From positions 1-64,000 of the forward strand of contig NZ_JANZXA010000007.1 in the NCBI RefSeq assembly GCF_025153475.1: 64,000 bases of DNA, read 5' to 3'. The translations under genes and the position numbers were made by a program. Positions 37,114 through 45,920 of the stretch are shown here, piece after piece. The notes under the pieces were generated by a model that ran no database searches, was not told the origin of the DNA, and saw only the letters and a list, made by a program, of their open reading frames with translations. Position 1 is the first letter of the stretch, and the number at the start of each line of letters is the position of its first letter. The stretch comes from Novosphingobium mangrovisedimenti (GTDB lineage: Bacteria; Pseudomonadota; Alphaproteobacteria; Sphingomonadales; Sphingomonadaceae).

Positions 37114-39207
37114 TCAGGCAAGCTTCTCCTTCACTTCGGCCGCGACATTCGCCGGGACCTCTTCGTAGTGGGAGAACTGCATGGTGTACTGCGCGCGGCC
37201 CTGGGTGAACGAGCGCAGCTGGTTGACGTAGCCGAACATGTTCGCGAGCGGCACGTTGGCCTCGACAACCTGGGCATTGCCGCGGCTGTCGGTGCCCTGG
37301 ATCTGACCACGGCGGGAGTTGAGGTCACCGATCACGTCGCCCATGAACTCTTCCGGAGTCACGACCTCGACCTTCATGATCGGTTCGAGCAGCTTGATGC
37401 CGGCCTTCTGGGCGGCTTCGCGCATGGCACCGCGACCGGCGATTTCGAAGGCCAGGGCCGACGAGTCGACGTCGTGGTACGCACCGTCATAGAGGTGGAT
37501 GTCGAAGTCGATGATCGGGAAGCCGACCAGCGAACCGGTCTCGGCCGTTTCGCGCATGCCCTTCTCGACCGACGGGATGTATTCGCGCGGGATGTTGCCG
37601 CCCTTGATCTCGTCGTGGAAGTTGATGCCCTGGCCACGCTCGCCGGGGACGAGCTTGACCTTGACGCGACCGAACTGACCCGAACCACCCGACTGCTTCT
37701 TGTGGGTATAGTCGAGGTCGACTTCGCGGGCGAGCGATTCACGGTAGGCCACCTGCGGCGCACCGACGTTGGCCTCGACCTTGAACTCGCGCTTCATGCG
37801 GTCGACGATGATGTCGAGGTGAAGCTCGCCCATGCCCTTGATGATGGTCTGGCCGGACTCGTGATCAGTAGCGACGCGGAACGAGGGGTCCTCGGCAGCC
37901 AGACGCGAGAGGGCGACGCCCATCTTTTCCTGGTCAGCCTTGGTCTTCGGCTCCACCGACAGTTCGATGACCGGCTCGGGGAACTCCATGCGCTCGAGGA
38001 TGATCGGCGACTTCTCGGCGCACAGCGTGTCACCGGTGGTCGTTTCCTTGAGGCCCGCGACGGCGACGATATCGCCGGCGTAGGCGACGTCGATGTCTTC
38101 ACGGTTGTTGGAGTGCATCAGCAGCATGCGGCCGACCTTCTCCTTCTTGTCCTTCACCGAGTTCAGGTACGTGCCCTTCGACAGCGTGCCCGAATAGATG
38201 CGGCAGAAGGTGAGCGAGCCGACGAACGGGTCGTTCATGATCTTGAACGCCAGGGCCGAGAACGGCGCGCTGTCGTCCGAAGGACGGCTGTCGGCTTCCT
38301 CGGTGTCGGGGTTGATACCCTCGATGGCGGGGACGTCGATCGGGCTCGGCATGTAGTCGACAACGGCGTCGAGCAGCGGCTGAACGCCCTTGTTCTTGAA
38401 CGCCGAACCGCAGGTGATCGGAACGAAGGCGCGCTCGAGCGTGCCCTTGCGGATCAGCTTCTTGATGGTCGCGACGTCGGGCTCGTTACCTTCGAGGTAC
38501 TGCTCCATGACATCGTCGTCCTGTTCGACGACGAGTTCGAGCAGCTTCTCGCGGTATTCAGCGGCCTTGTCGGCCAGGTCAGCCGGAATGTCGACATAGT
38601 CGAACTTCGCGCCGAGGCTTTCGTCCTGCCAGACGATGCCGCGCATGTTGACGAGGTCGACAACGCCCTTGAGGTCGCTCTCGGCGCCAATCGGCAGGTA
38701 CATCACCAGCGGCACAGCGCCGAGGCGGTCGATGATCGACTGGACGCAGTAGTAGAAGTCGGCGCCGGTGCGGTCGAGCTTGTTGATGAAGCACATGCGC
38801 GGAACGCCGTACTTGTCAGCCTGGCGCCACACGGTCTCGGACTGCGGCTCGACGCCGGCCACGCCGTCGAACACCGCGACCGCGCCGTCGAGGACGCGCA
38901 GCGAACGCTCGACTTCGATGGTGAAGTCGACGTGTCCGGGGGTGTCGATGATGTTGATGCGGTGCTCTTCACCCTGGCCGTCGTCCGCCTTCCACATGGT
39001 GGTGGTGGCAGCCGAGGTGATGGTGATGCCGCGTTCCTGCTCCTGCTCCATCCAGTCCATGGTGGCGGCGCCGTCGTGCACTTCGCCGATCTTGTAGGAC
39101 TTGCCAGTGTAGTAGAGGATACGCTCGGTCGTGGTGGTCTTGCCGGCGTCGATGTGCGCCATGATACCGATGTTGCGGTAGCGTTCGATCGGATGGCTGC
39201 GTGCCAT
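37114..39207 (-). CDS. fusA: Translation elongation factor G
   Basis: The 697-residue GTPase catalyses translocation and, with RRF, ribosome recycling. G1 is [14 protein letters not shown]3 DTPGHVDF and G4 NKLDRTG. The five-domain layout is complete with the domain IV loop seen in [10 protein letters not shown] region and an intact C-terminus. It lies between rpsG and tuf as in the canonical str operon, 113 nt after rpsG. Confidence 0.99.
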   Translation of the reverse strand: MARSHPIERYRNIGIMAHIDAGKTTTTERILYYTGKSYKIGEVHDGAATMDWMEQEQERGITITSAATTTMWKADDGQGEEHRINIIDTPGHVDFTIEVERSLRVLDGAVAVFDGVAGVEPQSETVWRQADKYGVPRMCFINKLDRTGADFYYCVQSIIDRLGAVPLVMYLPIGAESDLKGVVDLVNMRGIVWQDESLGAKFDYVDIPADLADKAAEYREKLLELVVEQDDDVMEQYLEGNEPDVATIKKLIRKGTLERAFVPITCGSAFKNKGVQPLLDAVVDYMPSPIDVPAIEGINPDTEEADSRPSDDSAPFSALAFKIMNDPFVGSLTFCRIYSGTLSKGTYLNSVKDKKEKVGRMLLMHSNNREDIDVAYAGDIVAVAGLKETTTGDTLCAEKSPIILERMEFPEPVIELSVEPKTKADQEKMGVALSRLAAEDPSFRVATDHESGQTIIKGMGELHLDIIVDRMKREFKVEANVGAPQVAYRESLAREVDLDYTHKKQSGGSGQFGRVKVKLVPGERGQGINFHDEIKGGNIPREYIPSVEKGMRETAETGSLVGFPIIDFDIHLYDGAYHDVDSSALAFEIAGRGAMREAAQKAGIKLLEPIMKVEVVTPEEFMGDVIGDLNSRRGQIQGTDSRGNAQVVEANVPLANMFGYVNQLRSFTQGRAQYTMQFSHYEEVPANVAAEVKEKLA

Positions 39208-39320
39208 GGTGAAAATCCTTAGCAGGAGTTTGGAAGGAACCGGGGCTCAGATAAGCCCCCGCCCCCTGAATTGAAAGTGTGACGCCCGCATGACGTGCCA
39301 TGCGGGCTCCACGATGCATC

Positions 39321-39791
39321 TTACCAGCGGTAGTGCGAGAAGGCGCGGTTGGCGTCTGCCATGCGGTGCGTGTCTTCGCGCTTCTTCACGGCGTTACCGC
39401 GGTTGTTGGCCGCATCCATCAGTTCGCCCGAAAGGCGGGCCGACATGGTGGTCTCGGGACGGTTGCGGGCAGCCGAGATCAGCCAGCGGATGGCCAGAGC
39501 CTGGGCACGCTCGGGGCGGACCTCGACGGGGACCTGGTAGGTCGCACCGCCGACGCGGCGGGAGCGAACCTCGATCTGCGGCTTCACGTTGTTGAGCGCA
39601 TCGTGGAACAGCTGGACCGGATCGGCCTTCGCGCGGCTCTCCATGGTGTCGAGCGCGCCATAGACGATGCGCTCGGCGGCGGACTTCTTGCCGTCATACA
39701 TGAGGTTGTTCATGAACTTCGACAGGACCAGATCACCAAACTTCGGATCCGGCAGGATTTCCCGCTTCTCGGGACGACGACGACGTGACAT
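39321..39791 (-). CDS. rpsG: 30S ribosomal protein S7
   Basis: The 156-residue protein starts [20 protein letters not shown] and ends [10 protein letters not shown]7 nucleates 30S head assembly and in E. coli represses str translation at the rpsL-rpsG junction. The spacer from rpsL here is 92 nt. Length and core are normal. Confidence 0.98.
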   Translation of the reverse strand: MSRRRRPEKREILPDPKFGDLVLSKFMNNLMYDGKKSAAERIVYGALDTMESRAKADPVQLFHDALNNVKPQIEVRSRRVGGATYQVPVEVRPERAQALAIRWLISAARNRPETTMSARLSGELMDAANNRGNAVKKREDTHRMADANRAFSHYRW

Positions 39792-39883
39792 CGTTTGTGT
39801 TTCCTTATTCTTGCGATCGGGAGCTCGCGCATCACCGATCGGTCAATCTTCATCGTGCGGCGCAATGAAACGCCGCGGCCGGA

Positions 39884-40255
39884 TCACTTCGGACGCTTGG
39901 CGCCGTACTTCGAGCGGGACTGCTTGCGATCCTTGACGCCCTGCGTGTCGAGCACGCCGCGCAGGATGTGGTAGCGCACGCCGGGAAGGTCGCGCACACG
40001 GCCGCCGCGGATCAGGACCACCGAGTGCTCCTGCAGGTTGTGGCCTTCGCCGGGGATGTACGAAATGACTTCGCGGCTGTTGGTCAGGCGCACCTTGGCG
40101 ACCTTGCGGAGAGCCGAGTTCGGCTTCTTCGGGGTCGTGGTGTAGACGCGGGTGCAGACGCCGCGCTTCTGCGGGTTCTGCTCCATCGCAGGGACCTTGC
40201 TCTTGGCCTTCTGCGGCTCGCGGCCCTTGCGGACCAGCTGGTTGATCGTGGGCAT
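39884..40255 (-). CDS. rpsL: 30S ribosomal protein S12
   Basis: The 123-residue protein starts [20 protein letters not shown] and has the decoding-site segments [17 protein letters not shown] and [10 protein letters not shown]. The lysine of KKPNSALRK is the usual streptomycin-resistance site, here wild type. It is the first gene of the str cluster and has a long structured leader. Confidence 0.98.
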   Translation of the reverse strand: MPTINQLVRKGREPQKAKSKVPAMEQNPQKRGVCTRVYTTTPKKPNSALRKVAKVRLTNSREVISYIPGEGHNLQEHSVVLIRGGRVRDLPGVRYHILRGVLDTQGVKDRKQSRSKYGAKRPK

Positions 40256-40278
40256 CTAAACTCTTCTTTCAAATGGGA

Positions 40279-40344
40279 GTGCGATGGATCCGGCCCGTAC
40301 CGCGGTGTGCAGCAAGGCACCGGCACGGGACGGACCCGTCGCAC
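40279..40344 (-). promoter_or_regulatory. Long stem-loop in the rpsL leader
   Basis: Outer arms GTGCGA (40279-40284) and TCGCAC (40339-40344) continue inward through short paired blocks (for example TCCG with CGGA, CCCGT with ACGGG, GTG with CAC) separated by single mismatches. They form a 66-nt imperfect hairpin ending 24 nt upstream of the rpsL start. There is no T-run. It may bind a ribosomal protein for feedback control. Confidence 0.55.
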
Positions 40345-40683
40345 CCCGGGTCTCAGGGCCCGGTGCGGATTGAAACGGAAGAGTGAATCAGGTCGTCACG
40401 CCAGGAACATGGCCTTGCGCCACCCCACACCCTGCGAACAGGGATCCAGAGAACCGGCGCGAGCCACCTCGCGTGAGCCGAAAAACACTCCACCCGGTTC
40501 AAGACACCGGATTACTCTGCCGTTCGCCCGTTTCCGGTAAATCACCCCAGGTCCGAATCGGAACAAGAGCGTTCACAAGCGACCAGTCAGGCGGTTGCCC
40601 ACCCGAAAGGCCCGGAAATGCTGACACGGCATCGTTCAGCTCTATAGTCACCCCGGCGGAACACGCCCGCAAGGGATGGGCGC

Positions 40684-40711
40684 GCTTAGGCGATGTCGGG
40701 TGCAGGGTCAA
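40684..40711 (-). promoter_or_regulatory. Promoter of the str operon
   Basis: On the minus strand TTGACC (40711-40706), a 16-nt spacer and CTAAGC (40689-40684) repeat the pattern of the rpsM promoter, including an identical -10 box. Transcription would start near 40677, giving a leader of about 420 nt before rpsL. Confidence 0.6.
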
Positions 40712-41016
40712 GTATAGACCTTCCGGAAGAACCGCAGCACGCGCCCACCCTCCCCACGCGCGGTGACGGAGTGCAGGAACGAAACCAAGCACAACGCCGG
40801 CATAGCAATCCCTGCAACGTGCATTGTATTCACTTTCCCCACCAAACGAGACGCGCTAACCAGCCATCTCCGTCAGGTTTGACGCAGATGGCCATAACGA
40901 CATGACGGCAATTGTCATTTTATTGACTTTCGCAGCCTCCATGCCAAGGGTCACCTCGCGTCAGGTGGCGCATGGGCGGTGGCATTGCCCTGGCGGGGAA
41001 GGAACGACGAGCGCCG

Positions 41017-41625
41017 ATGACGAAAGTTGCGAAACAGGACCTGCCTCCCACAAAACGCATAAAGGTCCTGGCAGACGAACTTAACGAACTCATTTCGCAG
41101 ATCGAAACGAGCCAACTCGCCACCGACGACGCGGAAGACCTCCCGGAGCCCCCGACCGTGCAGGACTGGCTCGAGGCGGTACTCGATGCCTACAACATGA
41201 GAAGGCAGCGGGAGAAGATCTTCGAGGATTGCCAGCTGTTCGGCGAACCGACCTGGGACATCCTCCTCGACCTGTTCATCGCGGAACTGAAGAATACCCG
41301 GATGCAGACCACCAGCGTGTGCATCGGCGCCCAGGTGCCGCAGACGACCGCCCTGCGCTGGATCGCCCTGCTCGAACGCGAGGGACTGGTACACAGGTAC
41401 AAGGACCGCAACGATTCACGCCGCGTCTACATCCAGCTCACCGAACGCGCCCTGCGAAAAATGGTCGATGTCTTCTACGAGCGTTGCCTGATCATGCGAA
41501 ACCGGACCCGGAACAAGGGCTCGAGAAATCGCCTGTCATCCCCCGACACCAGCGCGCGGAACGAGGCCCGGAACACCCTCCTCAACGAGACGGTCGCCCG
41601 GATCAGGTCAGAGAAAGTCGCCTAG
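41017..41625 (+). CDS. MarR-like winged-helix transcriptional regulator
   Basis: From ATG 41017 the protein has 202 residues. A low-complexity N-terminus is followed by a helix-rich segment and a winged helix from about residue 85 (EPTWDILLDLFIAEL ... SVCIGAQVPQTTALRWIALL) with the wing RYKDRNDSRRVYIQLT, as in MarR regulators. An earlier GTG at 40972 is possible. Ligand and targets are unknown. It is convergent with the LuxR-type gene 71 nt away; similar regulator pairs occur in sphingomonads near stress or light genes, but no link is proved. Confidence 0.75.
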   Translation: MTKVAKQDLPPTKRIKVLADELNELISQIETSQLATDDAEDLPEPPTVQDWLEAVLDAYNMRRQREKIFEDCQLFGEPTWDILLDLFIAELKNTRMQTTSVCIGAQVPQTTALRWIALLEREGLVHRYKDRNDSRRVYIQLTERALRKMVDVFYERCLIMRNRTRNKGSRNRLSSPDTSARNEARNTLLNETVARIRSEKVA

Positions 41626-41696
41626 GCAAGCGCGCCGGACAGTGCGGGCGAGCACACAGCCCGCCACGGCCCTTGCCGATCAACGGCCCTTGCCGA

Positions 41697-42293
41697 TCAG
41701 ATGTCGGCGTATGCGGCCAGGCGAAGCGCCTCGTTGGTCGAATCCGTATCGAGCTTCGAGATCATGTTCGCCCGGTGGATTTCGACGGTACGCGGACTGA
41801 TCCCCAGCTTCGTACCGATAATCTTGTTCGACATGCCTTCCGACATGCACTTGAGCACCTCGCGTTCGCGCTTCGTGAGGAGCACCAGCTTCGACCGGGC
41901 GTCCGCCCGCATGCGACCGTTCTCGATCAGCTTGCGCCGCTCGTCCTGGTTCGAATTGATAACGCTGGAAACACTGTCGAGATCGGGCAGCTTGTCAATG
42001 TAACCGATCGCGCCCTTGAGCATCGCGGAAACAATGGAATTGAGCGAAGGCGTCTCGGAATAAGGAATGACCGGGTGCCAAACAGCCTTCCGGTCCATCA
42101 TCTTCAACAGGCGATCAAAGTTTTCGCCTTCATCCTTGATAAGAACTACATACCCATCCCTGCTTTCAGAGATGAATTCTTCGATCTCCTCGTAGGGCTC
42201 GACATGATACCCACCAGAGAAGAGAGCATTCGTCATCTTTGCTCTTTTCTGGTAGTCACTCTCTACGACCGCGATTGTACGATAGTGTTCCAT
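41697..42293 (-). CDS. LuxR/FixJ-type response regulator with degenerate receiver
   Basis: The 198-residue protein has a receiver-like N-terminal domain (1-118) and a GerE-type helix-turn-helix (about 136-193: LTKREREVLKCMSEGMSNK, then LGISPRTVEIHRANMISKL). In the receiver the expected phospho-Asp position after VVLI is Lys53 with Asp54 next, and the acidic pair is ESD (11-13). Lys101 in YIDKL is kept. This suggests control other than normal phosphorylation. A 16-bp palindrome lies 26 nt upstream of the start and may be its operator. Confidence 0.8.
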   Translation of the reverse strand: MEHYRTIAVVESDYQKRAKMTNALFSGGYHVEPYEEIEEFISESRDGYVVLIKDEGENFDRLLKMMDRKAVWHPVIPYSETPSLNSIVSAMLKGAIGYIDKLPDLDSVSSVINSNQDERRKLIENGRMRADARSKLVLLTKREREVLKCMSEGMSNKIIGTKLGISPRTVEIHRANMISKLDTDSTNEALRLAAYADI

Positions 42294-42318
42294 ATCCCGA
42301 GAGTACGGACGTTACCGG

Positions 42319-42334
42319 TAGGGATTAATCCCTA
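42319..42334. promoter_or_regulatory. Perfect 16-bp palindrome, candidate operator
   Basis: TAGGGATTAATCCCTA is fully self-complementary and is flanked by CCGG on both sides. It lies 26 nt before the start of the LuxR-type gene, where a dimeric regulator could bind. The rest of the 292-nt spacer to the Rieske gene stop shows nothing else clear. Confidence 0.55.
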
Positions 42335-42585
42335 GACCGGTCCACTTTCGACATTTTTGCATCCAAAACGGACTCATTTGCCGCAGGCCAGTGCAGGCAA
42401 TCGCCAGCACAGCTTCGAATAGCGCAGAAAGCCCCGCCCCGGCACCGATCCGGACCGCTTGCACGCCGTGGGAGCCCCGCCCGGGCGGCGTGGTTTCCGG
42501 ACGCGGTTAAAATTTTGTAACTCCTGATACCGTGGCGAGCTTTGGAGTTGCTCGCCGGTGCGGCGCGGAAGCGGCCCGGAACCGA

Positions 42586-44001
42586 TCAGATCCCCAGCTT
42601 GGTGGGCGCCCCGCAGCCTTCCATGAAGTTCGCCAGGTTGCGGTGCAGGTTGATGACCTTCTGCTCTTGGTGCGGATTGGGCAACGGGCCACGGAAACCG
42701 CTCGACTTCATGCCCTTCTGCACGAACTGCATGTTCGAGAAGTCCTGCGCCAGCACGGAACCCCAGTTCTCGCCGGTGGGATCGGCATAGACCCATTCGG
42801 TCTCGGGTTCCTCGCCCTCGGGGAAGCGTTCGAGCGCGTAGCTCTCGAAGATGCACTTGTTCGGATCGTCGCCGTAGGGACGCACGCGATAGCACAGCGC
42901 GAACGTCTCTCCATGCAGGATGTTCTGGTTCGGGAACAGGCCCCAGGCGAGCCCGGACTCCTTCTTGATCTCGGGCGGCACCTCCGGCCAGATCACACCG
43001 CGCGCAGCATCGTCGGCCTTGGCGGACTTGATCCAGTGGGCAATGATCTCGGTCGGCGTCGCCGTTTCGGGCAGTTCGTCGACAAGGCGGCTCGCGGCGT
43101 TCACCAGCGTCTCGGTCGAAGCCGCATAGTTGATCGTCTCGTAGTTTTCCTTGATCAGTTCATAGGTCGAGACACGCGCATCGTCGCCCTTGCCGGCGCG
43201 GGTAGTGCCCGCGCTCTCGCTCATCTGGAACTTTTCCTCGCGCGTGTCGTAGCTCGACACCGAGTGCAGGCCGTACTGCTTCGACAGCGCATAGTAATCG
43301 CCATAGGCCAGCAGCTGCGTGTGCGTACCGGCAACGTGGTAGGGCTCGAGGAAAGCCTCGATCGCGGTCTTCCAGTTGCAATCGTAGATCGCCCACTGGC
43401 GCCACTTGTAGCGCATCTTCTCGAGCTCGAAGTGGTCGAGGATCTCGCCCGCGCGGCCCATCCATTCCTTCAGCGGGACGCAGTCCGGATCCATGTTGAT
43501 GTAGATATACCCGCCCCAGGTATCGACCTGCACTTCGGAAAGGCAGGTCATCTCCGGCGTGAGCTTGTTCTGCCAGTCCTGCGGATCGAGGATGTAGGTG
43601 TTGTTGCCATCGGTATCGAAGGTCCAGCCGTGGAAGCCGCATATGAAATTCTTGCGGTTGTTGCCGCGCACGTCGTGGACCTTGCGCGGCAGCATGTCGG
43701 GCACCGAGACGAGCTGGCGACCGCGATGCGGGCAGACATTGTGGAAGGCCCTGAGCGTGCCATCGTCCTTGCGCAGCACGACGATCGATTCCTCGGCGAC
43801 ATCGTAAGTCATCCAGTCGCCGGGATTGGGCAGGTCGGTCTCGCGCTCGACCATCTGCCAGACCTTGGGCCACAGCAGCGTCTTTTCGGCCTGCAGGTAG
43901 TCCTTCGAAAGAAAGGCGTCGGTCGGGTAAGTGGACAACACCTCGTCGTCCATATCCTGGGCGGTCAGACGGTTCGGTTCGAACTTCTCGGGCTTGTTCA
44001 C
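42586..44001 (-). CDS. Rieske non-heme iron oxygenase, large (alpha) subunit
   Basis: The 471-residue protein has a Rieske [2Fe-2S] domain (Cys90, His92, Cys121 and His124 in CPHRGR and CGFHGW). Its catalytic domain has the iron ligands His222 and His227 in EPYHVAGTH, with Glu219 in the place of the usual bridging Asp. Such enzymes hydroxylate or O/N-demethylate aromatic or terpenoid substrates. GTG 44001 with GGGAG 8 nt upstream sets the start. No beta subunit, ferredoxin or reductase gene is adjacent, so it may act as an alpha-only oxygenase with partners elsewhere. Substrate unknown. Confidence 0.88.
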   Translation of the reverse strand: MNKPEKFEPNRLTAQDMDDEVLSTYPTDAFLSKDYLQAEKTLLWPKVWQMVERETDLPNPGDWMTYDVAEESIVVLRKDDGTLRAFHNVCPHRGRQLVSVPDMLPRKVHDVRGNNRKNFICGFHGWTFDTDGNNTYILDPQDWQNKLTPEMTCLSEVQVDTWGGYIYINMDPDCVPLKEWMGRAGEILDHFELEKMRYKWRQWAIYDCNWKTAIEAFLEPYHVAGTHTQLLAYGDYYALSKQYGLHSVSSYDTREEKFQMSESAGTTRAGKGDDARVSTYELIKENYETINYAASTETLVNAASRLVDELPETATPTEIIAHWIKSAKADDAARGVIWPEVPPEIKKESGLAWGLFPNQNILHGETFALCYRVRPYGDDPNKCIFESYALERFPEGEEPETEWVYADPTGENWGSVLAQDFSNMQFVQKGMKSSGFRGPLPNPHQEQKVINLHRNLANFMEGCGAPTKLGI

Positions 44002-44121
44002 GCTACGTCTCCCTTGGCACGACGGCTTTGCACTCCGCGCGCGACGCTCGACCGGCGCCGCTACTCAACAGAGGTGTTTATTAAATTATCGCCCGGCCAA
44101 GTTCCAGTGCGGAAAACCGAC

Positions 44122-45744
44122 TTATCGCTCGCGGGATGCATCGGCCGCTTCGTGCTTGCGCCGACCGTCCCTGTGCGCGGCATAGCTGTCGAGCACCTTG
44201 CGCATCTTCGCCAGCGCTTCCTCCCGTGCCTGCTCGTCCCTGATCTTCGACAGATCGCGCTTGAGGCTGGTGACGAAGTCCGCGTAGGCATTCTGCCAGT
44301 CGTGGTTGATGGCGGCCGCAAGTTCCACCCGGCCCGTCCGGGTGCGGCGCGCCGGCGCGCCCGCAGGCAGTTCCCATGTCTCGCCGATTTCGGGCACGAC
44401 CATCGTGGCATCGGGCGCGCGCGCCTGCGCAAGGCGGCGCATCGTCTCCAGCGCGCCTTCCTCGCCATGGACCAGGAACAGGCTGCCATGGATCGGGGCA
44501 CGCGCACCGATCCAGTCTAGCAGTTCGCCCTGATCGGCATGGGCCGAGTAGGAATCGATCCGCCGGATCGCGGCGCGCACATGCACGTCCTGACCGGAAA
44601 TGCGCACGCGCTGCGCCCCGTCGAGAATGACCCGCCCCAGCGTGCCCGCGGCCTGATAGCCCACGAACAGCACGGTCGCTTCCCGCCGATAGAGATTGTG
44701 CAGCAAGTGATGGCGGATGCGCCCACCCTCGCACATGCCCGAGGCGGCGAGAATGATGGCACCGCTCACCGAATTGAGGCGGATCGATTCCTGCACGCTT
44801 TCCACGAAGTGTAGCTGCGGATGCTCGAACACGCATGAACCGTGCAGGTCTTCGAGCTCGGCGGCGTGGCGCTTGAATACATCGGTCGCGTGGCTGGCGA
44901 GAGGAGAGTCGATGAACACCGGTACCGGCGGAATCGCCTTTGCACGCAGCAGCTCGACGATATCGAGCAGCAGTTCCTGCGTGCGTTCCAGCGCGAAGCT
45001 GGGAATGACAAGGTTGCCACCGCGTTCCAAGGCACCGCGAATTTCCGCTTCCAGCACCTTGCGCCGCGCGGCGATGGTCACAGGCTCGCGGCTGCGATCG
45101 CCATACGTGCTTTCGCAAAGGACATGGTCGAACCCGGCGGGGCCTTCGGGATCGGGGTGGAAAGCCTTGTTATCGGGCCCAAGGTCGCCCGAACACATGA
45201 CCCGGGTCCCGCCCGCCTCGAGTTCGGCCGATGCCGAACCCAGGATATGGCCGGCATTCCACAGCCGCACCTTGAAGCCCGGCGCCGGCTCGAACCATTC
45301 CTCCAGTTCCACCGGACGGCACATGCCCCACGCGGCGAGCGCATCGGCCTCTGTGTAGAGCGGCTGGAACGGCTCTTCGCCCACGCGGTCCCGGCGCCGG
45401 TTGCGCCGTGCCGTGTCGGCCTCGTGAATGCGTCCGGAATCGGCCAGCATGTATTCGAGCAGGTCTGCCGTGGGCTGCGTGCACCAGATCGGACCGCTGA
45501 ACCCTTCGGCGGCCAGCCGCGGCAGGAGCCCCGAATGGTCGATATGGGCATGCGTGAGCACTACGGCATCGACGTGACGCGGGTTGAACGCGAAGGGACT
45601 GGCATTGAGCCCTTCCAGCGTACGCGAACCCTGAAACATCCCGCAGTCGACAAGCACGCGCGACTTGCCGAACACGAATTCGTGGCAGGACCCGGTCACC
45701 GTCCGCGCGGCGCCGTTGAAGGTCAGAGTGAGAGCCTGTGTCAT
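44122..45744 (-). CDS. Beta-CASP metallo-beta-lactamase-fold nuclease
   Basis: The 540-residue protein has the MBL motif THAHIDH (His65, His67, Asp69, His70), the beta-CASP insert (SFALERTQELLLDI region, SGMCEGGRIRHHLLHNL) and the C-terminal YSAHADQGELLDW of the RMMBL motif. This layout is that of CPSF73/Ysh1-like RNA-processing hydrolases found in some bacteria. A 75-residue charged tail follows. The predicted role is metal-dependent RNA or nucleic-acid cleavage. It lies 120 nt upstream of the Rieske gene on the same strand and is probably independent. Confidence 0.87.
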   Translation of the reverse strand: MTQALTLTFNGAARTVTGSCHEFVFGKSRVLVDCGMFQGSRTLEGLNASPFAFNPRHVDAVVLTHAHIDHSGLLPRLAAEGFSGPIWCTQPTADLLEYMLADSGRIHEADTARRNRRRDRVGEEPFQPLYTEADALAAWGMCRPVELEEWFEPAPGFKVRLWNAGHILGSASAELEAGGTRVMCSGDLGPDNKAFHPDPEGPAGFDHVLCESTYGDRSREPVTIAARRKVLEAEIRGALERGGNLVIPSFALERTQELLLDIVELLRAKAIPPVPVFIDSPLASHATDVFKRHAAELEDLHGSCVFEHPQLHFVESVQESIRLNSVSGAIILAASGMCEGGRIRHHLLHNLYRREATVLFVGYQAAGTLGRVILDGAQRVRISGQDVHVRAAIRRIDSYSAHADQGELLDWIGARAPIHGSLFLVHGEEGALETMRRLAQARAPDATMVVPEIGETWELPAGAPARRTRTGRVELAAAINHDWQNAYADFVTSLKRDLSKIRDEQAREEALAKMRKVLDSYAAHRDGRRKHEAADASRER

Positions 45745-45861
45745 GGAGCGACCATGGAACCGCTCGAGAGGGACAACAAGGGGTTAGATCAAAATTGCCG
45801 CCGCCAGATATGGAGCGCCCGGCAGGGATGGTCCTCCCTCTCTCGACAACAGAAACGGTAA

Positions 45862-45889
45862 GGGAGGAGGCGCCTGTGCGCCCCCTCCC
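45862..45889 (-). terminator. Candidate terminator after the PhoX-like gene
   Basis: GGGAGGAGGCGC and GCGCCCCCTCCC form a 12-bp stem with one A-C mismatch and loop CTGT, 32 nt after the PhoX-like stop on the minus strand. The following bases are TTACCGTTTCTG, only a weak T-run. Confidence 0.45.
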
Positions 45890-45920
45890 CTCTGCATTCT
45901 TCCCGAGGGAAGCTTGTGAC

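Larger units (their letters stand above)
40256..41016. other. 761-nt gap between rpsL and the MarR-type gene
   Basis: No convincing gene is seen. The left 460 nt hold the rpsL promoter and leader stem-loop listed separately. Open frames in the leader (for example 40383-40766 plus and 40499-40792 minus) have no recognisable features. The right part (about 40830-40970) is less GC-rich and presumably holds the promoter of the MarR-type gene, but no clear boxes were identified. Confidence 0.5.

Noticed and set aside
40383..40792. Open frames of 97-127 codons in the rpsL leader
   Set aside because: No ribosome sites or protein features, and they overlap the promoter and leader hairpin.
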